Assembly: GCA_020740775.1 (NCBI GenBank)
Contig: JAHEWK010000017.1
Span: 806,001 to 870,000 of the forward strand
Direction: 5' to 3'
DNA length: 64,000 nt
From: Ilyonectria destructans
Lineage: Eukaryota > Ascomycota > Sordariomycetes > Hypocreales > Nectriaceae
Within the stretch, counting starts at the first letter, position 1, and the number at the start of each line of letters is the position of its first letter. Of the stretch, positions 43,741 through 54,870 are shown piece by piece. Under the pieces are notes generated by a model. That model searched no databases. It saw only the letters and a program-made list of their open reading frames with translations, and was not told the origin of the DNA. The translations under genes and the position numbers were made by a program.

Positions 43741-45582
43741 TTAAAGAGGTTCAGCTTGATCTCTTAGCAGAAGGTAATCCCCACCGTCATGGCGTTCCTG
43801 AAACTTCACTTCATCTCCAACCAACATCGGAATCAACACCCCCGCCGTTGTCTCAGCGGGTGGGGGCAACGGAATGCTGTTCTTTCTTTTGTCCCATTCT
43901 TTCGTACCGAGTATTGACTCATCCACAACCCTATACAGCTGAGTGGCCCTCAATCCCGTGCAGAGGGCAGCATACGTCGTGGGCGCGTGTCTTGGATCAG
44001 TTGTGCGGGTTTGTATGACCATTTTCCTCATCAGTGGGAGCATTGAAGCGAGGAGTGTGACAGCAAGGCATGACACGGGTATAGCAATGAGGGAGGAATA
44101 AGATATCGCTGTGACATCACCCGTCACCATGACAAAGTCCGCAGAACCGGTAAAGAGGTCACCGTTTGCGGATTCGAGGAGGTTGCTCATTTCTGCTTGC
44201 GGGCCCAACAGCGCAGTTTCGCGGAATACCTCGCGCGAGTGAAGATAAGCTGCGAGCACCAGCCTGTCAAGGTCGTCTTTTACTGTTGAGGACTCACAGT
44301 CTAGGAGTCCGGTCCCCTCAATGCCAGCGACGGATTTAAGTGCCGCAGTCCCGGCCGAGATGATTATGTGAGTAAGTACAGGAATGGCGAACTTTCCCAT
44401 GACAATTATGCGGAGACCCTTGGGAAGTGGTGTTTTAGCAATGCCGTCAACAGATGTACAGGTTTTGTCTAGGCAGAGGAGGGACTCTTCCCAGCAGGAC
44501 ATGGCTGGGCGACCGGATTTGACGCGGTACCCCAGGAACCCCGCAGTTTCCGGGCTTACCGGTTCAGTGAGGTACCATGGATCTGTACTGGCCGTGATAC
44601 TCCCAGCGTGTGCGAGTTGGGGGATCAGGGCAAATGAGCGGTTCGTGATGGTCAGGTCTTCGTCCTTGGGATGGAATTCAACCCCCATGTTTAGGTGGGT
44701 CCACAGCACGGTCATGTTGTCTGTTGGATCTAACAGGACTGGTTCCACGGGGTCGAGGTCGAATGGTACGTATCCGTTAAACAGCGCTGGGTCTGCAATA
44801 TCTGGGACAGGACGGAGCCAATTATATTCGGTGGTGCAGGATCCCTGGACTTTATGCGAGAACCCCGAAGGGGCTTGCAACCCAAACTCCCTTGCGGTGA
44901 TGGTGTACCCGTAGTCGTACCGCTGCCGTGGGTGAGTCGCATTGCTACCCGGCAATGTCGTCTTCACCGTATTGACGTTCTTCCTCGCAGTCACGTCCTT
45001 GAACGCCTCTGTGCTCCCCAGCGCGCGCAATATGGCGGGGGCGTTCAGCCGACCGATACGGATGCTTGATGACGTCGCGACGTCTTCGATCTCGGGGAGG
45101 AAGACGGATTTTGGGTGGGCTGGCGCGGCAGGCCCAAGGGACATGGCGTTGGGGATGAATATTGATGCGGCAGTTCCGCCAAACGCGATGGTCGCGGAGA
45201 GGAGGAAGAGGATGAGGCCGTGGAGTTTCTCTGACCGGGACACCCGGCCGTTTCCACCGTTGATGATGGCCTGACAGAGGAAGCCTCCCATGGTGGTTGT
45301 GGCTGTCCAGGGGTTGCTGGAGTTCCAGAAGGCGACCAAAGCGACATAGCCCGCGCGACCGGCCTTGTAGCCCCAGAGGGCGTGGAAGAGGAGGACAAAG
45401 TTGGCGAGGAACTGCCATAGGCTCGCGAAGATGATTTGGATGAGGATAGAGTAGGCGGCGATGAGGATGGGGAAGGTGGAGGATTTTATGGAGATCGCCG
45501 GAACACCGCCGGTTTTCGTGGGGAAAGTGAAGAGAGTACCGAGGGTGTAGGTGTTTGAGGGGGGGTTGGTGTAAACGTCCAT
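43741..45582 (-). CDS. Fungal membrane protein of unknown function
   Basis: 613-aa uninterrupted protein from the ATG at 45582. The N-terminal ~145 residues hold three membrane segments (FPILIAAYSILIQIIFASLW, NFVLLFHALWGYKAG region, and GLILFLLSATIAFGGTAAS). A large extracellular or lumenal region (about 150-470) has N-glycosylation sites (GSNATHP, DNMTVLW, TNRSFAL) and paired cysteines (SCWEESLLCLDKTC). A last membrane helix, YSSLIAIPVSCLAVTLLASM, lies near 505-525, with a cytoplasmic tail of about 90 residues. The layout is that of a broad family of uncharacterised Pezizomycotina membrane proteins. No catalytic motif. Probably a live host gene. Confidence 0.8.
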   Translation of the reverse strand: MDVYTNPPSNTYTLGTLFTFPTKTGGVPAISIKSSTFPILIAAYSILIQIIFASLWQFLANFVLLFHALWGYKAGRAGYVALVAFWNSSNPWTATTTMGGFLCQAIINGGNGRVSRSEKLHGLILFLLSATIAFGGTAASIFIPNAMSLGPAAPAHPKSVFLPEIEDVATSSSIRIGRLNAPAILRALGSTEAFKDVTARKNVNTVKTTLPGSNATHPRQRYDYGYTITAREFGLQAPSGFSHKVQGSCTTEYNWLRPVPDIADPALFNGYVPFDLDPVEPVLLDPTDNMTVLWTHLNMGVEFHPKDEDLTITNRSFALIPQLAHAGSITASTDPWYLTEPVSPETAGFLGYRVKSGRPAMSCWEESLLCLDKTCTSVDGIAKTPLPKGLRIIVMGKFAIPVLTHIIISAGTAALKSVAGIEGTGLLDCESSTVKDDLDRLVLAAYLHSREVFRETALLGPQAEMSNLLESANGDLFTGSADFVMVTGDVTAISYSSLIAIPVSCLAVTLLASMLPLMRKMVIQTRTTDPRHAPTTYAALCTGLRATQLYRVVDESILGTKEWDKRKNSIPLPPPAETTAGVLIPMLVGDEVKFQERHDGGDYLLLRDQAEPL

Positions 45583-48020
45583 GAGCCTTATGTTGTCTAT
45601 GAAAAGAGATGAAGCAACACAGGAGGCTTGTCAGCGAGAAAGATGATTTAGATAATGTTAGAGTATGTAGGCGGCGATGACGATGGGAAACGTAACGGGT
45701 TTTATGGAGATAGCCGAAACCCAGCACCCCCTAAACGTACCAAGTACAAGCCTGCACAGACAACCAGGGGATTTAATTAACCTACCAGTCGAGAATGTCT
45801 CTCATTGTATGAAGGCGCCGTGGCTTGGCAGCTGCTCGCCCTATCGGTATGCCTGCACGAGCCTTGATTTTGCACTGCCGTCCGCCCCAACTGAAGCTGA
45901 ACGCCAAAGTGGCTGGGGATTACTGCAACTCAAACCCTAAATAGCATAGGAGGTCAATGCGCAGAGTCAGCACAAGCATACATTCAATCACCGACTTAGA
46001 GAGAATAGGGCTACTCAGGTTCGCCATTGAGGTAACAAGGCTAATGACTTGGAGCTATTGGGTACACTTGCAGGGTCTATAAGCAGCCGGCCAATAGTTA
46101 ACCTAGTGCTGCCTGCTATTGCCTGTAGCTACCGGTCTCCGAGGAGAAGCACGAGAGGAAATGATAAGATATTTAAATGCGCGCCGGGGCGCCTCTGTAT
46201 TGGCCGCCGGCTGTGGCTACCAGGCCCCGTCTTGACACTTCGTAAGAAACACAAACACACGAACATAGAGCTGTTGAATTGGTCAATGGAAGGCTTCAAA
46301 AAGACCACATTTTCATTATCTATTTCATTTGAATTAAATACATCAAACTCGGGCCGTCACCTATTCCAGGCCCCGTGTCCGACACGAAGTCCAGTCATGT
46401 GTTTGTCATGCGATTGCCACCCGAAAAAGTACAACGATTATGAAAGAAGCCACGACACCGCGACCATCGCTCAAACAAAAAGCGGTTAGGCAGCATTGGG
46501 CAGAAGCAAGTTGGTTAGAAATCCGTGATCAGTTATCTGCTGACCCCTCTCGACCGCAGGCGCTTGCTCGCAGTTGAGTAAGCACATCTCGCCCAATGAT
46601 ATCGTTCTCATCTGGTACGGCAGGGCGGCATCACACGCTCTTCACCAATCATGCGTTATTATTGTGTGCAGCCCGCCGTTCACAGCAACGCCTTGCCTCT
46701 TCAAGTAAGGAACCTGCTTATGGGCAAATTCTCCAAGGGCAGCAGAGTTGAGTACTCGACTTCGTGCTGCCCCGTCGCCGACGTGTTCGGGCTAACAAAA
46801 CTGTCAGAGTTCTCTGTTCTCCGTCCCAGCCAGTCGAGTACGAGAGCAGCATGGCGCCGACGCGTCGCGACACGATCACGACCAGCCCCTACCATTCTCG
46901 CCTGCATCATACTGCACAGAGCTGGAGCGGCTGGCCAGCATTCACAGCTGACTCTGGGTCGCGGCCTGGCCCATACCGCTGCATCTGCATCACTACCAGC
47001 TCGTGCCCGGTCGGGGGATCTTCGTCACGGAGCGTATAGACGTGGATCTCGTCTGGCCAACAGGCAGATATTCCTCAAGCCCCTTCTTACGCTTTCTGCT
47101 CTAGCTACGTTTTGGACCCGATGTTGCCCGCAGTAGTAAGTATCAGTACGGCTGGCAGCAGTTGATACACAGATAAAAGTGTAGGGGAGGAGTTTAGAGG
47201 TGTTTGCAGGATAGAATCGACAAAGAGTACGAACGGGCACACCTAGGCAATTAGGGTCACGAAATAGAAGGTTGATTATGATTTTCTATGTTTTTGGGAC
47301 AGCAGATTAGGATTACGAAACAGAGCGCCTGTGTACCTGTGTGCCTGTGTGCTGCCAGTAGCTGTGGGCTACAGCTACGGTCGCACATTACCACATAGGT
47401 GATATAACCCTTTTGGGAAGCCTCAACTATATTAAAATACTTAGTAATTTTGTGCCCTCTTATAAGACTACAGTACTGCATACTATCCGGAAGGTATCTC
47501 TTCATTTAGATAGTATCTCCACTAGGGAATATATCGTGATAATTACTGGGTTGGGATCCTCTAACTGGCGGAGAACATCTTACGTTGCTGTGGGTATGGT
47601 TGGAGGTTCCCGGTACGGGCCTATTGCGGGGATCCGTCAAGAACGGATGCTGATATAACCACTGTTGTTGGGGTTAGGTGGAGTGGTGTTGATATATTGC
47701 GAAGCCGAAGAGTGAGTGTTTTAAGTATGACGGGAAATTGTTGGTCAACCACAAAACGCCGACCGACGACTCGGCTACTTATCGTGTGTCCCGCAGGACA
47801 TTTGCATGGTTCTCCGGCGGCGTGCCCCCAAAGCGGCATGCATCCAATCACGGCCGACGAGGTAGCGTGATCCATCCTTGGCTGTCTTGAGATACGGTCG
47901 TTTGGGGGATTCGGGGGACTGGCATTCCCCACATTGATAGCATCCAACTACCAAGGCTGGGGTGGAAGCCGTCGAGCGAACCCTCGTCCAGTTGCCGGCC
48001 ACCTACGGAGGCCTATGGCA
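45583..48020. other. Intergenic, no gene recognised
   Basis: Holds a partial duplicate of the membrane-protein 5' coding region (45664-45722). Open frames at 46049-46489 and 46651-47136 lack family features or splice support. Confidence 0.5.
45664..45722 (-). pseudogene. Partial duplicate of the membrane-protein N-terminus
   Basis: On the minus strand this encodes VSAISIKPVTFPIVIAAYIL then a stop, closely matching residues ~27-46 of the 43741-45582 protein (VPAISIKSSTFPILIAAYSI). The duplicate lies about 85 bp upstream of that gene's ATG, in the same direction. Confidence 0.75.
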
Positions 48021-48775
48021 CACTGTTGCAAAACTCCCTGTCAGCTGTCTTTAGTGCCCATCCCCCACTATTAGGCCAGAAATGACCCCACACCTTACTC
48101 CTCCAGATACTTCAGCATAAGTAGTAAGCAGGTACTGCGGACCAGCTGCGGGCCCGCGCGATTCGTATCCGTCCAACCTGCTGTTTGAATGCTACGAAGT
48201 GGCAACGTGCTCCAGTGATGTTGTAGAACCTCGATCTACACAATACGGTCCAAGCTATTTAGTTCTTTCCAAGCAATCACTAGCGAACTATAAGGCATTG
48301 TAATCAACCTGATTTTCATTTGCTATGGTTGTAAGTCGAAATGCCGCTGTGCCGGATGTAAACTCCCGGTACTTATCCAGCCTTCAAAGTGGCCTCAACC
48401 TCCAAATTTGACGGCGCTGAGGACGTGTATTTGCCAGCGTCCCTTTCACAATAGCCTCAAATTTTCATTCAGAGACTCAAATTGCGATCCCCATTTGAGC
48501 TGGTATTTTTTTGCTCAAGGATTCTTCACACCAGGTGTCAACCGCCTATGTATGAGCACACAGCTTGGTAAGCCAGCAGCGGCTCAGCGCAGTGTTCCCG
48601 AGTCGGGTCAGCAGAGGACTAGCGTGGCGATCTCACGCTCAAGAGAGTCTAGTGATCACCATTCATCGTAGCAAAGGGCAACATTGTTATGTTTTGTAAA
48701 CAATAAAATCTCGTTCCCAATGTCAACTTGTTTCATTCTTTCCTTCTCTTGGCCCAAGGTCTCTCCTTAAACAGA

Positions 48776-50254
48776 ATGGAACCCCTAGACATTCCCCCTG
48801 AGTATGTCTACTGCGTCAAAGCCGGGAAGAAGCACCATGATCTCTTTACCACTACGTACGCCGGCGAAAACTATTGTGGCTGTTGCGGCTTAGCCAACCC
48901 CTTTCAATCCCAACGTCGAGCCAGGTTCAGAACTCCAGCCCTTCCTGGCCCATATGTTGAGGTGGTTGAGGTGGAAGACTCTCCTCCACACCCAGTCAGT
49001 CCAACAAGTCAGCTTATGCGTGACAGACCCAAACCAGTATCGTCTTCCGGCATTGGGTACGCGCAACTCATCCCTGACGCAGTGCCTGTCCCCAATGGAG
49101 GGACTGCGAGTACACGGCACGCCTGTATCCCTCCAAGGCATCAAACGGTGCTCGCTATCCGCAATTCATGGCGATCGCATCAGCGGCCAGTCAGGCCATT
49201 CAGAACACTAAAAGCAGCAACAGAAAGCCTACGAGGCAGCGCACTGGCTACCAATGGGTCCACATCAGTCTCCTGCTCGTGAGCTTGGAGACCAGATACT
49301 TCAACGGCCTTGCGATAGAGGTCCCAGAGACAGTGCTGCCTCTGAAGGATACGGTGATCAAGTTTAGCTCGGCGGATCTCCTTACCTGGCCTTCATTCAC
49401 GCAGATCTTATTTGACCACCTTCGTCCACTTCCAAGCACCATCGATCCAACCAACAAAGAGCTTTGGAGTCTCTCTTACGCTTCGTCCTTTTCTGGCAAG
49501 AAAATCGTCACCGTTCCCAACACCGATAAGTACACGACGCCGTCAAGCATGCTCGCTTCTGGACACTTTTCGAACAACCAAGCAGGGCAGTTAAAGGTGC
49601 TCGCCGTCCTGACATCGGCCGACGTGGTTGACAAGCAGGAGCCAATCACCCCGCTAAGGCCAGACGAATACTCAACACCTGTCAGAAAAGACAAGAAACG
49701 GAAGGTCAAACGGGAAGACTCGAGCCCAGCTCCCGAGCTAAAGAAGCGCATCAAGCAAGAGACACAGGCCAAGAAAGAGAAGGGTGCGAAAAATGAGAGA
49801 CAAGTCAAGCAGGAAAACGCAGTTCCAGCTTCCTCCTACCCGAACCCGGCGTTTGACGAGGGTAGCAAAATTGTCGACAATATCGTTGTGAAGGGGGATA
49901 CGGCAGATCTTAGCGATTTCGAAGATCCCGTCGACGATCTAGTATTTGACAGCGTCTCTGACGGGGAGGGAGATGAGCGTGAGGCAGACCAAGGGTACGA
50001 GGTTGATTGTGAGAACGAGACAAGTCTTTTTAAGGAGTTCGTAAGAAACCCGGCCAAATTCTCACCTAGCGAAATACTGATCTCAGCAGGTAAACCCGGA
50101 GTCAGCAGTCATTCCGGACTCTATCGAAGGAGCTCAAATACAACAATTTGAGGATGGTGCCGTTGAAGGATTCCCCCCGGACCACTCTACACGATTTAGA
50201 GGCACGAAGATCCCCATGACCTTTGCCTCTAGACCGAAGAAAAGGAAAGATTGA
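48776..50254 (+). pseudogene. TE-linked protein with Cys motif and NLS, frameshifted
   Basis: Starts MEPLDIPPEYVYCVKAGKKH, then a NYCGCCGLANPF cysteine motif. At about 49080-49160 the reading leaves the first frame and continues in another (FMAIASAASQAIQNTKSSNR, GYQWVHISLLLVSLETRYFN), so one or two bases are lost or gained, unless an undetected intron lies there. Later: lysine/glutamate-rich KKRIKQETQAKKEKGAKNER, an acidic region, and an intron at 50041-50089 (GTAAGA, ACTGATC branch, CAG) joining FKEF to VNPESAVIPD. It ends FASRPKKRKD, a nuclear localisation-type signal. Function unknown; its place beside the transposase suggests an element-encoded accessory or an adjoining host gene. Confidence 0.5.
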
Positions 50255-50425
50255 CTATTCAAGCCCCCCATCAGATATGCCATCCTCCTCCTCATCATCG
50301 CTTATTCCCTCAATGTCATTTCCATCTTCGTCTTCAACACCAAGTTCAACAAGTGGCTGTTCTGCCGGTTCCATATCCGCAAGTTCGTCTTCCCGGGCTT
50401 GATTTGCTCGTGCAAGTAATGCTTC

Positions 50426-51981
50426 CTATATGGAGTTAGATAGTTTAATGCGCAGACAGACACAGTGACTTACATATTCAGCAACACCTCCAGTTGGCGC
50501 CTTACGGTAGGCCAGCACAGGCTGTTGTCCACTTTCGATGTGTTGAATGATCCTGTCCCGAAGGACAAGGTAGAAGCGCTTGAATGGGCGCAGCTTATCG
50601 GGCTCCTGGTGATTGCCTAGGACTACATTGTCGTAGCCCATTTCTTTAAGAACTCCGTCGCACCACTCCTTCGTCTCCGGCTCTAGGCATGTGCTAATAT
50701 TGATATCAGCAACTGGCCGTAGCATCTCGCCTAGAACCGAGCGGTCAATGGGTATTCCCCAATTGCAAGCTTTGTCCGGGTCAGGGTGATGGTAATTCAT
50801 CCAGGGTTGGCCATGGACAACATGAGGCCGGTTCTTCTGGAGGCGTATTTTGTGTAGATTCCATGCCTCCACGAAATCGAAGAGCTCTTGACGCAGTACA
50901 TCTTCGAAGACAGCGTATATAGCAATCTGGTCCTCGAGCATATCGCCGTCAAAGCCCCCATCCCTAGCAAGCTCCCCAAAGTAGTCTACCCACTGCCGTG
51001 AAGAGACGCGGAGCATACTCTCCCACCATTTCTCGATCTTGACATTCTTCGTGCTCGGTGCCGCCTTGTAGGAATCCTTCATTCGCTTGCCCTGTTTGAA
51101 GACCTGGCCATTCCATTCCACGCGCCCGCCAGCAGCCAAGGCAAAGTTCCAATGGGCGGCTGCGATCAATGGCGTTTCGCTGCCCCGGTCTGCCTGTAGA
51201 TACCATGGGCGAAAGCCATAGGCGTCGCATGCAGCCAAATATTGCTTCAGCACGCCCAAAGCGGTGGTAGCAGAGTGGCCAACATAGAACCAGACAATAT
51301 TGCTCGAGTAAGAATCGATTGCAGCGTATATTTCGAATCCGTAGGCTTTGAGCTTGTCGTGGCCGTCAATACACCACTGGTAGTTTGGCCCTGGGACGAG
51401 GAACTGTCCTTTCTTCCTCCGCATAGTCCTTTTCCGCAGTTCGACCTCATTTGGAAACATAATTTTATACATCTCAAAGAGGGGGTCTCTTGGTACCAGA
51501 GCTGCTTCTGCCGGCGTAGATGCGGCTGGAGAAGAGTTCTGCCATATCCTGCAATAGCATTGGACCGCTGCGCCATCTCAATAATGACCTGCTCTGTCTT
51601 CTCCAACAAAGCCAGACGTTCTCCATTGCTGTTGATGCGACGCACCCAGCGGCGGTCCGGGTGAAGTCTGATACGTTTCAAACCTCTCTTAGTGATAGGC
51701 CAGCCTTGCCTCTGAAGAACATTCAAGGTCTGCTTCTCGGTAAGGCCAACGCGGAAGATCAGGTCGCGGATAGTCTCTATAAGCTCTGGCGTCTCAATAG
51801 TACGTGATTGCTCGCGCGGGAGACCCCAACTGGCTACCCGCCGGGAGATGGTACTAAGGTCGACAGCGACATAGCAATGCTTCCGTAGCTTAAATCTGAT
51901 CTTGCTTCGCGGGACGCCATTAAGGTACAACAGACTGATATAGTCATGGTACTGATCGATTGGATGAGGTGGCCGTGCCAT
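50426..51981 (-). pseudogene. Integrase-core (rva_4-type) DDE transposase, frame broken
   Basis: N-terminal part (51981 to about 51510): MARPPHPIDQYHDYISLLYL with two helix-turn-helix-like segments (STISRRVASWGL; LTEKQTLNVLQRQGW) and GYGRTLLQPHLRRQ. C-terminal part in another frame (to 50426): RDPLFEMYKIMFPNEVELRK, VPGPNYQWCIDGHDKLKAYG, EIYAAIDSYSSNIVWFYVGH, LQADRGSETPLIAAAHW, KIEKWWESMLRVSSRQWVDY, EAWNLHKIRLQKNRP. D (IDGHDK), D (ADRGSE) and E (EKWWES) are the likely catalytic triad. This is the eukaryotic integrase-core family seen in fungi and fish as single-copy-like or repeated proteins. The frame change near 51510 is one or two bases; programmed shifting cannot be excluded. A TATTTAAATA box is 80-95 bp upstream of the ATG. 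Confidence 0.75.
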
Positions 51982-52327
51982 GGTATTTGAGATGAGGATG
52001 AAGATAGGGACGATCTTGTAGTGTTGATACGAGGAAAAGGGGGCTTGAGCGTGCACCCCTATTTAAATAAGGGGATTAGAACTCACTTCGCTACCCCGCA
52101 GCGGCTCCGTAGCTGGCCCGCTACGGACTAGGGCAGCCGCTAGGGATAGTGGAAACTACCCATTAGGAATAGACTGGACGCGGCTCGATTCAGGAAAACC
52201 TCAAGTGACTTATTAATAAATGATCTTATTTGATCTTTCTGCGCCATTCTCATCATTATCGCCACCAAGTAAGTTGAGTGCGCCTCCTCTAACCGTTTCC
52301 GCTGCGCTATTAATCGTTAGCATCAAG

Positions 52328-53168
52328 ATGTCCTCCGCCGATCCAGTTACTTCGGGCGTGAATGCTGTGGGCGCGTCAGGTGGGGTTCGGCCCAACAGCA
52401 ACAACAAAAACACCCGGCCCAGCACACGCAAATCCGCGAGCAAGGTTACCGTATAATCCAGCCGGCTGCTCTACAGCCAAGAGACCGCTACTAATACACC
52501 TGTTTGAACAGAAGAAGGGGACGCAGAAGAAGGCTCCTCCTATCGGCTCGGCGCGTGACTTCCCATGCCGTCCCTGTGTTACTCGCGCCACAAAGAGCCC
52601 CGGGCATGAGTGTGCCTCTCAGAACAGTAAGTAGCCATTGTTCCTTATAAAATTGTCGGGGTAACACTAGGACATAGATACTGGTGCTGCTTGCTGGGAC
52701 TGCGCAAAGAACGGTCACACCTGTAGGCCGGTGAGTGAACTTTACCTGCTTTCCGTTGCTGAGCTGCTAATGTTATTAGGTCCCCGCTGGCGCTGTCGCT
52801 GCTGTGCGTGCCTTTTGGGAACTAAATCGGCAGATTGACGATGCAGATCAAGATCCCAGCGATGGCTGGCGCTCTGCTGCTCAGCGTGCAGCACAGGAGC
52901 TGCGCGCTTACAGTGCCGCTGTTGAGCACAGTCGTGCCGCCGCTCAAGCTCCCGCTCCTGCTCTAGCTCCCCGTGGCGAAGTAGGTGAAGTTACTCTGGA
53001 GGAGCGAAAGGTTGCGGCATTGGAGGCTATTGCCCAGGCTGCTCGGCTCTGGTTTGTAAGTGGGTTAACCCGTAGCAATATTTCCGCTGCTGAATCAATG
53101 CGTAGCAGCTGAACAAGCCGGACGAGGAAGGTTGGGTTGAAGATGAGGAAGAGGACGGGGATAATTAA
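52328..53168 (+). CDS. Small Cys-rich protein, five exons, within the candidate element
   Basis: Predicted 207 aa from exons 52328-52444, 52512-52626, 52678-52730, 52780-53055 and 53106-53168. Introns carry GTTACC/TACTAATAC/CAG, GTAAGT/ACATAG, GTGAGT/GCTAATG/TAG and GTAAGT/TAG signals, and the joins keep frame. Two cysteine clusters, FPCRPCVTRA and ACWDCAKNGHTCRPV (CX2CX4HXC), could bind zinc. A basic N-terminus (TRPSTRKSASK) and an alanine-rich helical region (AAQRAAQELRAYSAAVEHSR) follow, ending in an acidic tail (DEEGWVEDEEEDGDN). The layout is that of a DNA- or RNA-binding accessory protein. No known family recognised. The model rests on splice signals only. Confidence 0.55.
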
Positions 53169-53421
53169 GCGTTTGTATTGCCAATAAAGGCGGTTAGCCC
53201 ATTTGTAGCGGGAATTTGTCCGCAATTCGGGATGAAGCTATTCTTCGCTGGTCCGCTGCCGCCCCGCTGCTGTTGCTGCTGTTGTCTGATGTTGTCTGCT
53301 ACGTCTAAATTGGATGAGTTGTGTGTAAAAGTACATGGCTCAGTGTACTGTGGGGCGTGAATATATTTGTGCAGACCCACTTCACTTGCCTGAACGTGCT
53401 TTTTGGGGGTTTGCAACAGTG

Positions 53422-53888
53422 ACCCCTACAGGCTGCCATAGTCAGCTCTCTGTACTGAGCCAAAATCGGGTTCAACCGTCTAGTCAATGTGGCAGCTTGC
53501 CCATAGTCCACAGCTGGGCCGGATTTTGCCGGTATCGACTAGGCACTGGTACTGTATCATAAAAGAGGCGCAAGTGTGTGGGAAACAGAACCGACCATGC
53601 CGATCTGGACGCCCAACCGTCTTCGAGTTGTTTGCATTTAATTAGGCTCTCGCCGACGGCCGCTTGCAACGGATCCCTAGCCTTGGCAGACGCGCCATGT
53701 AGAGTCTCGGAGAGTACATTATATAGTGATAATAAGGGGAAGAACTTCACAAAAAAAAAAATTACGCTGAGCATAGGCATCAAGATATTCCAAAGCCAGA
53801 ATTCAATTTTTCCCGTTTGCACTTCGCCAGGTGCTCTGCTCTAGTCCCCTATCAACTCTTCTCTTACCTCATCACCCAGGGGGACAAA
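53422..53888. other. Intergenic, downstream of the lectin gene
   Basis: No gene recognised; an A-run at 53752-53761. Confidence 0.6.
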
Positions 53889-54680
53889 TTATAATACTGC
53901 AATCCACTGTGCCTGTGCTGCGAAGACAGTCGTGCCCAGCCACGTCTCCAGTATATAGCGAAATCCAGCTTGGCTCACATTATCGGTGAGGCACCGAAGG
54001 CGGACCGCGCCTTGGTCATCTGAGACATCGACAAGGGAGAGTGCCATGAAAACCCTCGGCGGCTTGTCGAACTTGCGGGGCGGGAAATCGATTGTACCAC
54101 TGCCCAGATCCACTAAACCGCTCTCCACCTTCATGTCTTGGCGGTATGCAATCCAGTTCACAGTGGATCCAAACGTGACCGAATCCAACGACGTCTTAGC
54201 GTGGATGGTAAAGCCGTTTCTGTCGATACCGTCGGCAAAGCAATTAAGGCGGGTAGGATGATCGTTGCTCTGGTCGAGGTGACTGATCCAGACAAGGACT
54301 TTGGGAGCATGGCCGAAGGAGGTATCGAAATCAATGCGCGCAGGCTGATCGGGATCACTGGTGGACCACGTGCCGACCTGCCAATCCCGAGGTTTGTTGC
54401 TGGGGACCTCAAGCCAAGTGGCAATGCTGCCGAAGACCGTTGTGTCTAGCCAGGTTCCCATAGTGACCGTAAATCTCCCCTTTTTGATATCCTTGGCCAC
54501 CACTTCAATACGTGGATTTGTGTTCGTCCCGATGTCAATCCAGGAAAACCCAACTGCGATCTTAGGTGGCTGTGGCCAAGGGGGGTCAAACTGGATAGAG
54601 CGGGAGGCAGTCGTAGGGCCACCACCTCCAAGGCGACCTCCATCAAAGAAACCTTCGTCATGGTCGGGAGGCAAAGCCAT
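53889..54680 (-). CDS. H-type lectin with three repeats
   Basis: 263 residues from MALPPDHDEGFFDGGR (an upstream in-frame ATG at 54833 would add 51 hydrophobic residues but these look like leader). Three H-type lectin domains: (1) about 30-90, FDPPWPQPPKIAVGFSWIDI ... TWLDTTVFGSIATWLEV; (2) about 115-180, FGHAPKVLVWISHLDQSNDH ... SLDSVTFGSTVNWIAY; (3) about 195-262, FDKPPRVFMALSLVDVSDDQ ... TWLGTTVFAAQAQWIAV. The family (Helix pomatia agglutinin, discoidin C-domain) binds GalNAc/Gal-type sugars, usually as trimers. Without a clear signal peptide it is probably cytoplasmic, as in fungal defence lectins. Uninterrupted. A 20-bp tandem repeat lies 190-260 bp upstream. Confidence 0.85.
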   Translation of the reverse strand: MALPPDHDEGFFDGGRLGGGGPTTASRSIQFDPPWPQPPKIAVGFSWIDIGTNTNPRIEVVAKDIKKGRFTVTMGTWLDTTVFGSIATWLEVPSNKPRDWQVGTWSTSDPDQPARIDFDTSFGHAPKVLVWISHLDQSNDHPTRLNCFADGIDRNGFTIHAKTSLDSVTFGSTVNWIAYRQDMKVESGLVDLGSGTIDFPPRKFDKPPRVFMALSLVDVSDDQGAVRLRCLTDNVSQAGFRYILETWLGTTVFAAQAQWIAVL

Positions 54681-54870
54681 TTTTGATGTGTTGATCTGGA
54701 CGTTACCACTTAGGAGAGGTAATGGGATAGGTGATAATTTAATAAAGTAAATAAAGTACGACGAGATAAAGGGTTCCTTAAATAGATAGAGCAGTTCACA
54801 TGCTACGAAAGGAATACTGTACCCAAAAGTCAATAACTACACAGTAGTAGTATGTAGAGAGAGCGATGAG

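Larger units (their letters stand above)
48021..53421. mobile_element. Candidate three-gene DNA transposon with integrase-core DDE
   Basis: Inverted CACTGTTGCAAA lies at 48021-48032 and (as TTTGCAACAGTG) at 53410-53421, 5.4 kb apart, and each runs on into a C-rich stretch. Between them are three genes: a nuclear-looking protein (48776-50254, +), an integrase-core transposase (51981-50426, -) and a Cys-rich protein (52328-53168, +). No matching target duplication was found, so the borders are provisional. Confidence 0.5.

Noticed and set aside
44945..45727. A 260-codon minus-strand frame overlapping the membrane-protein gene
   Set aside because: Arg/His/Pro-rich composition typical of an out-of-frame shadow; the 613-aa frame has real membrane segments and glycosylation sites.
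48013..53430. A target duplication for the 48-53.4 kb element
   Set aside because: Bases outside CACTGTTGCAAA (TGGCA and ACCCC) do not match at any length I tried.
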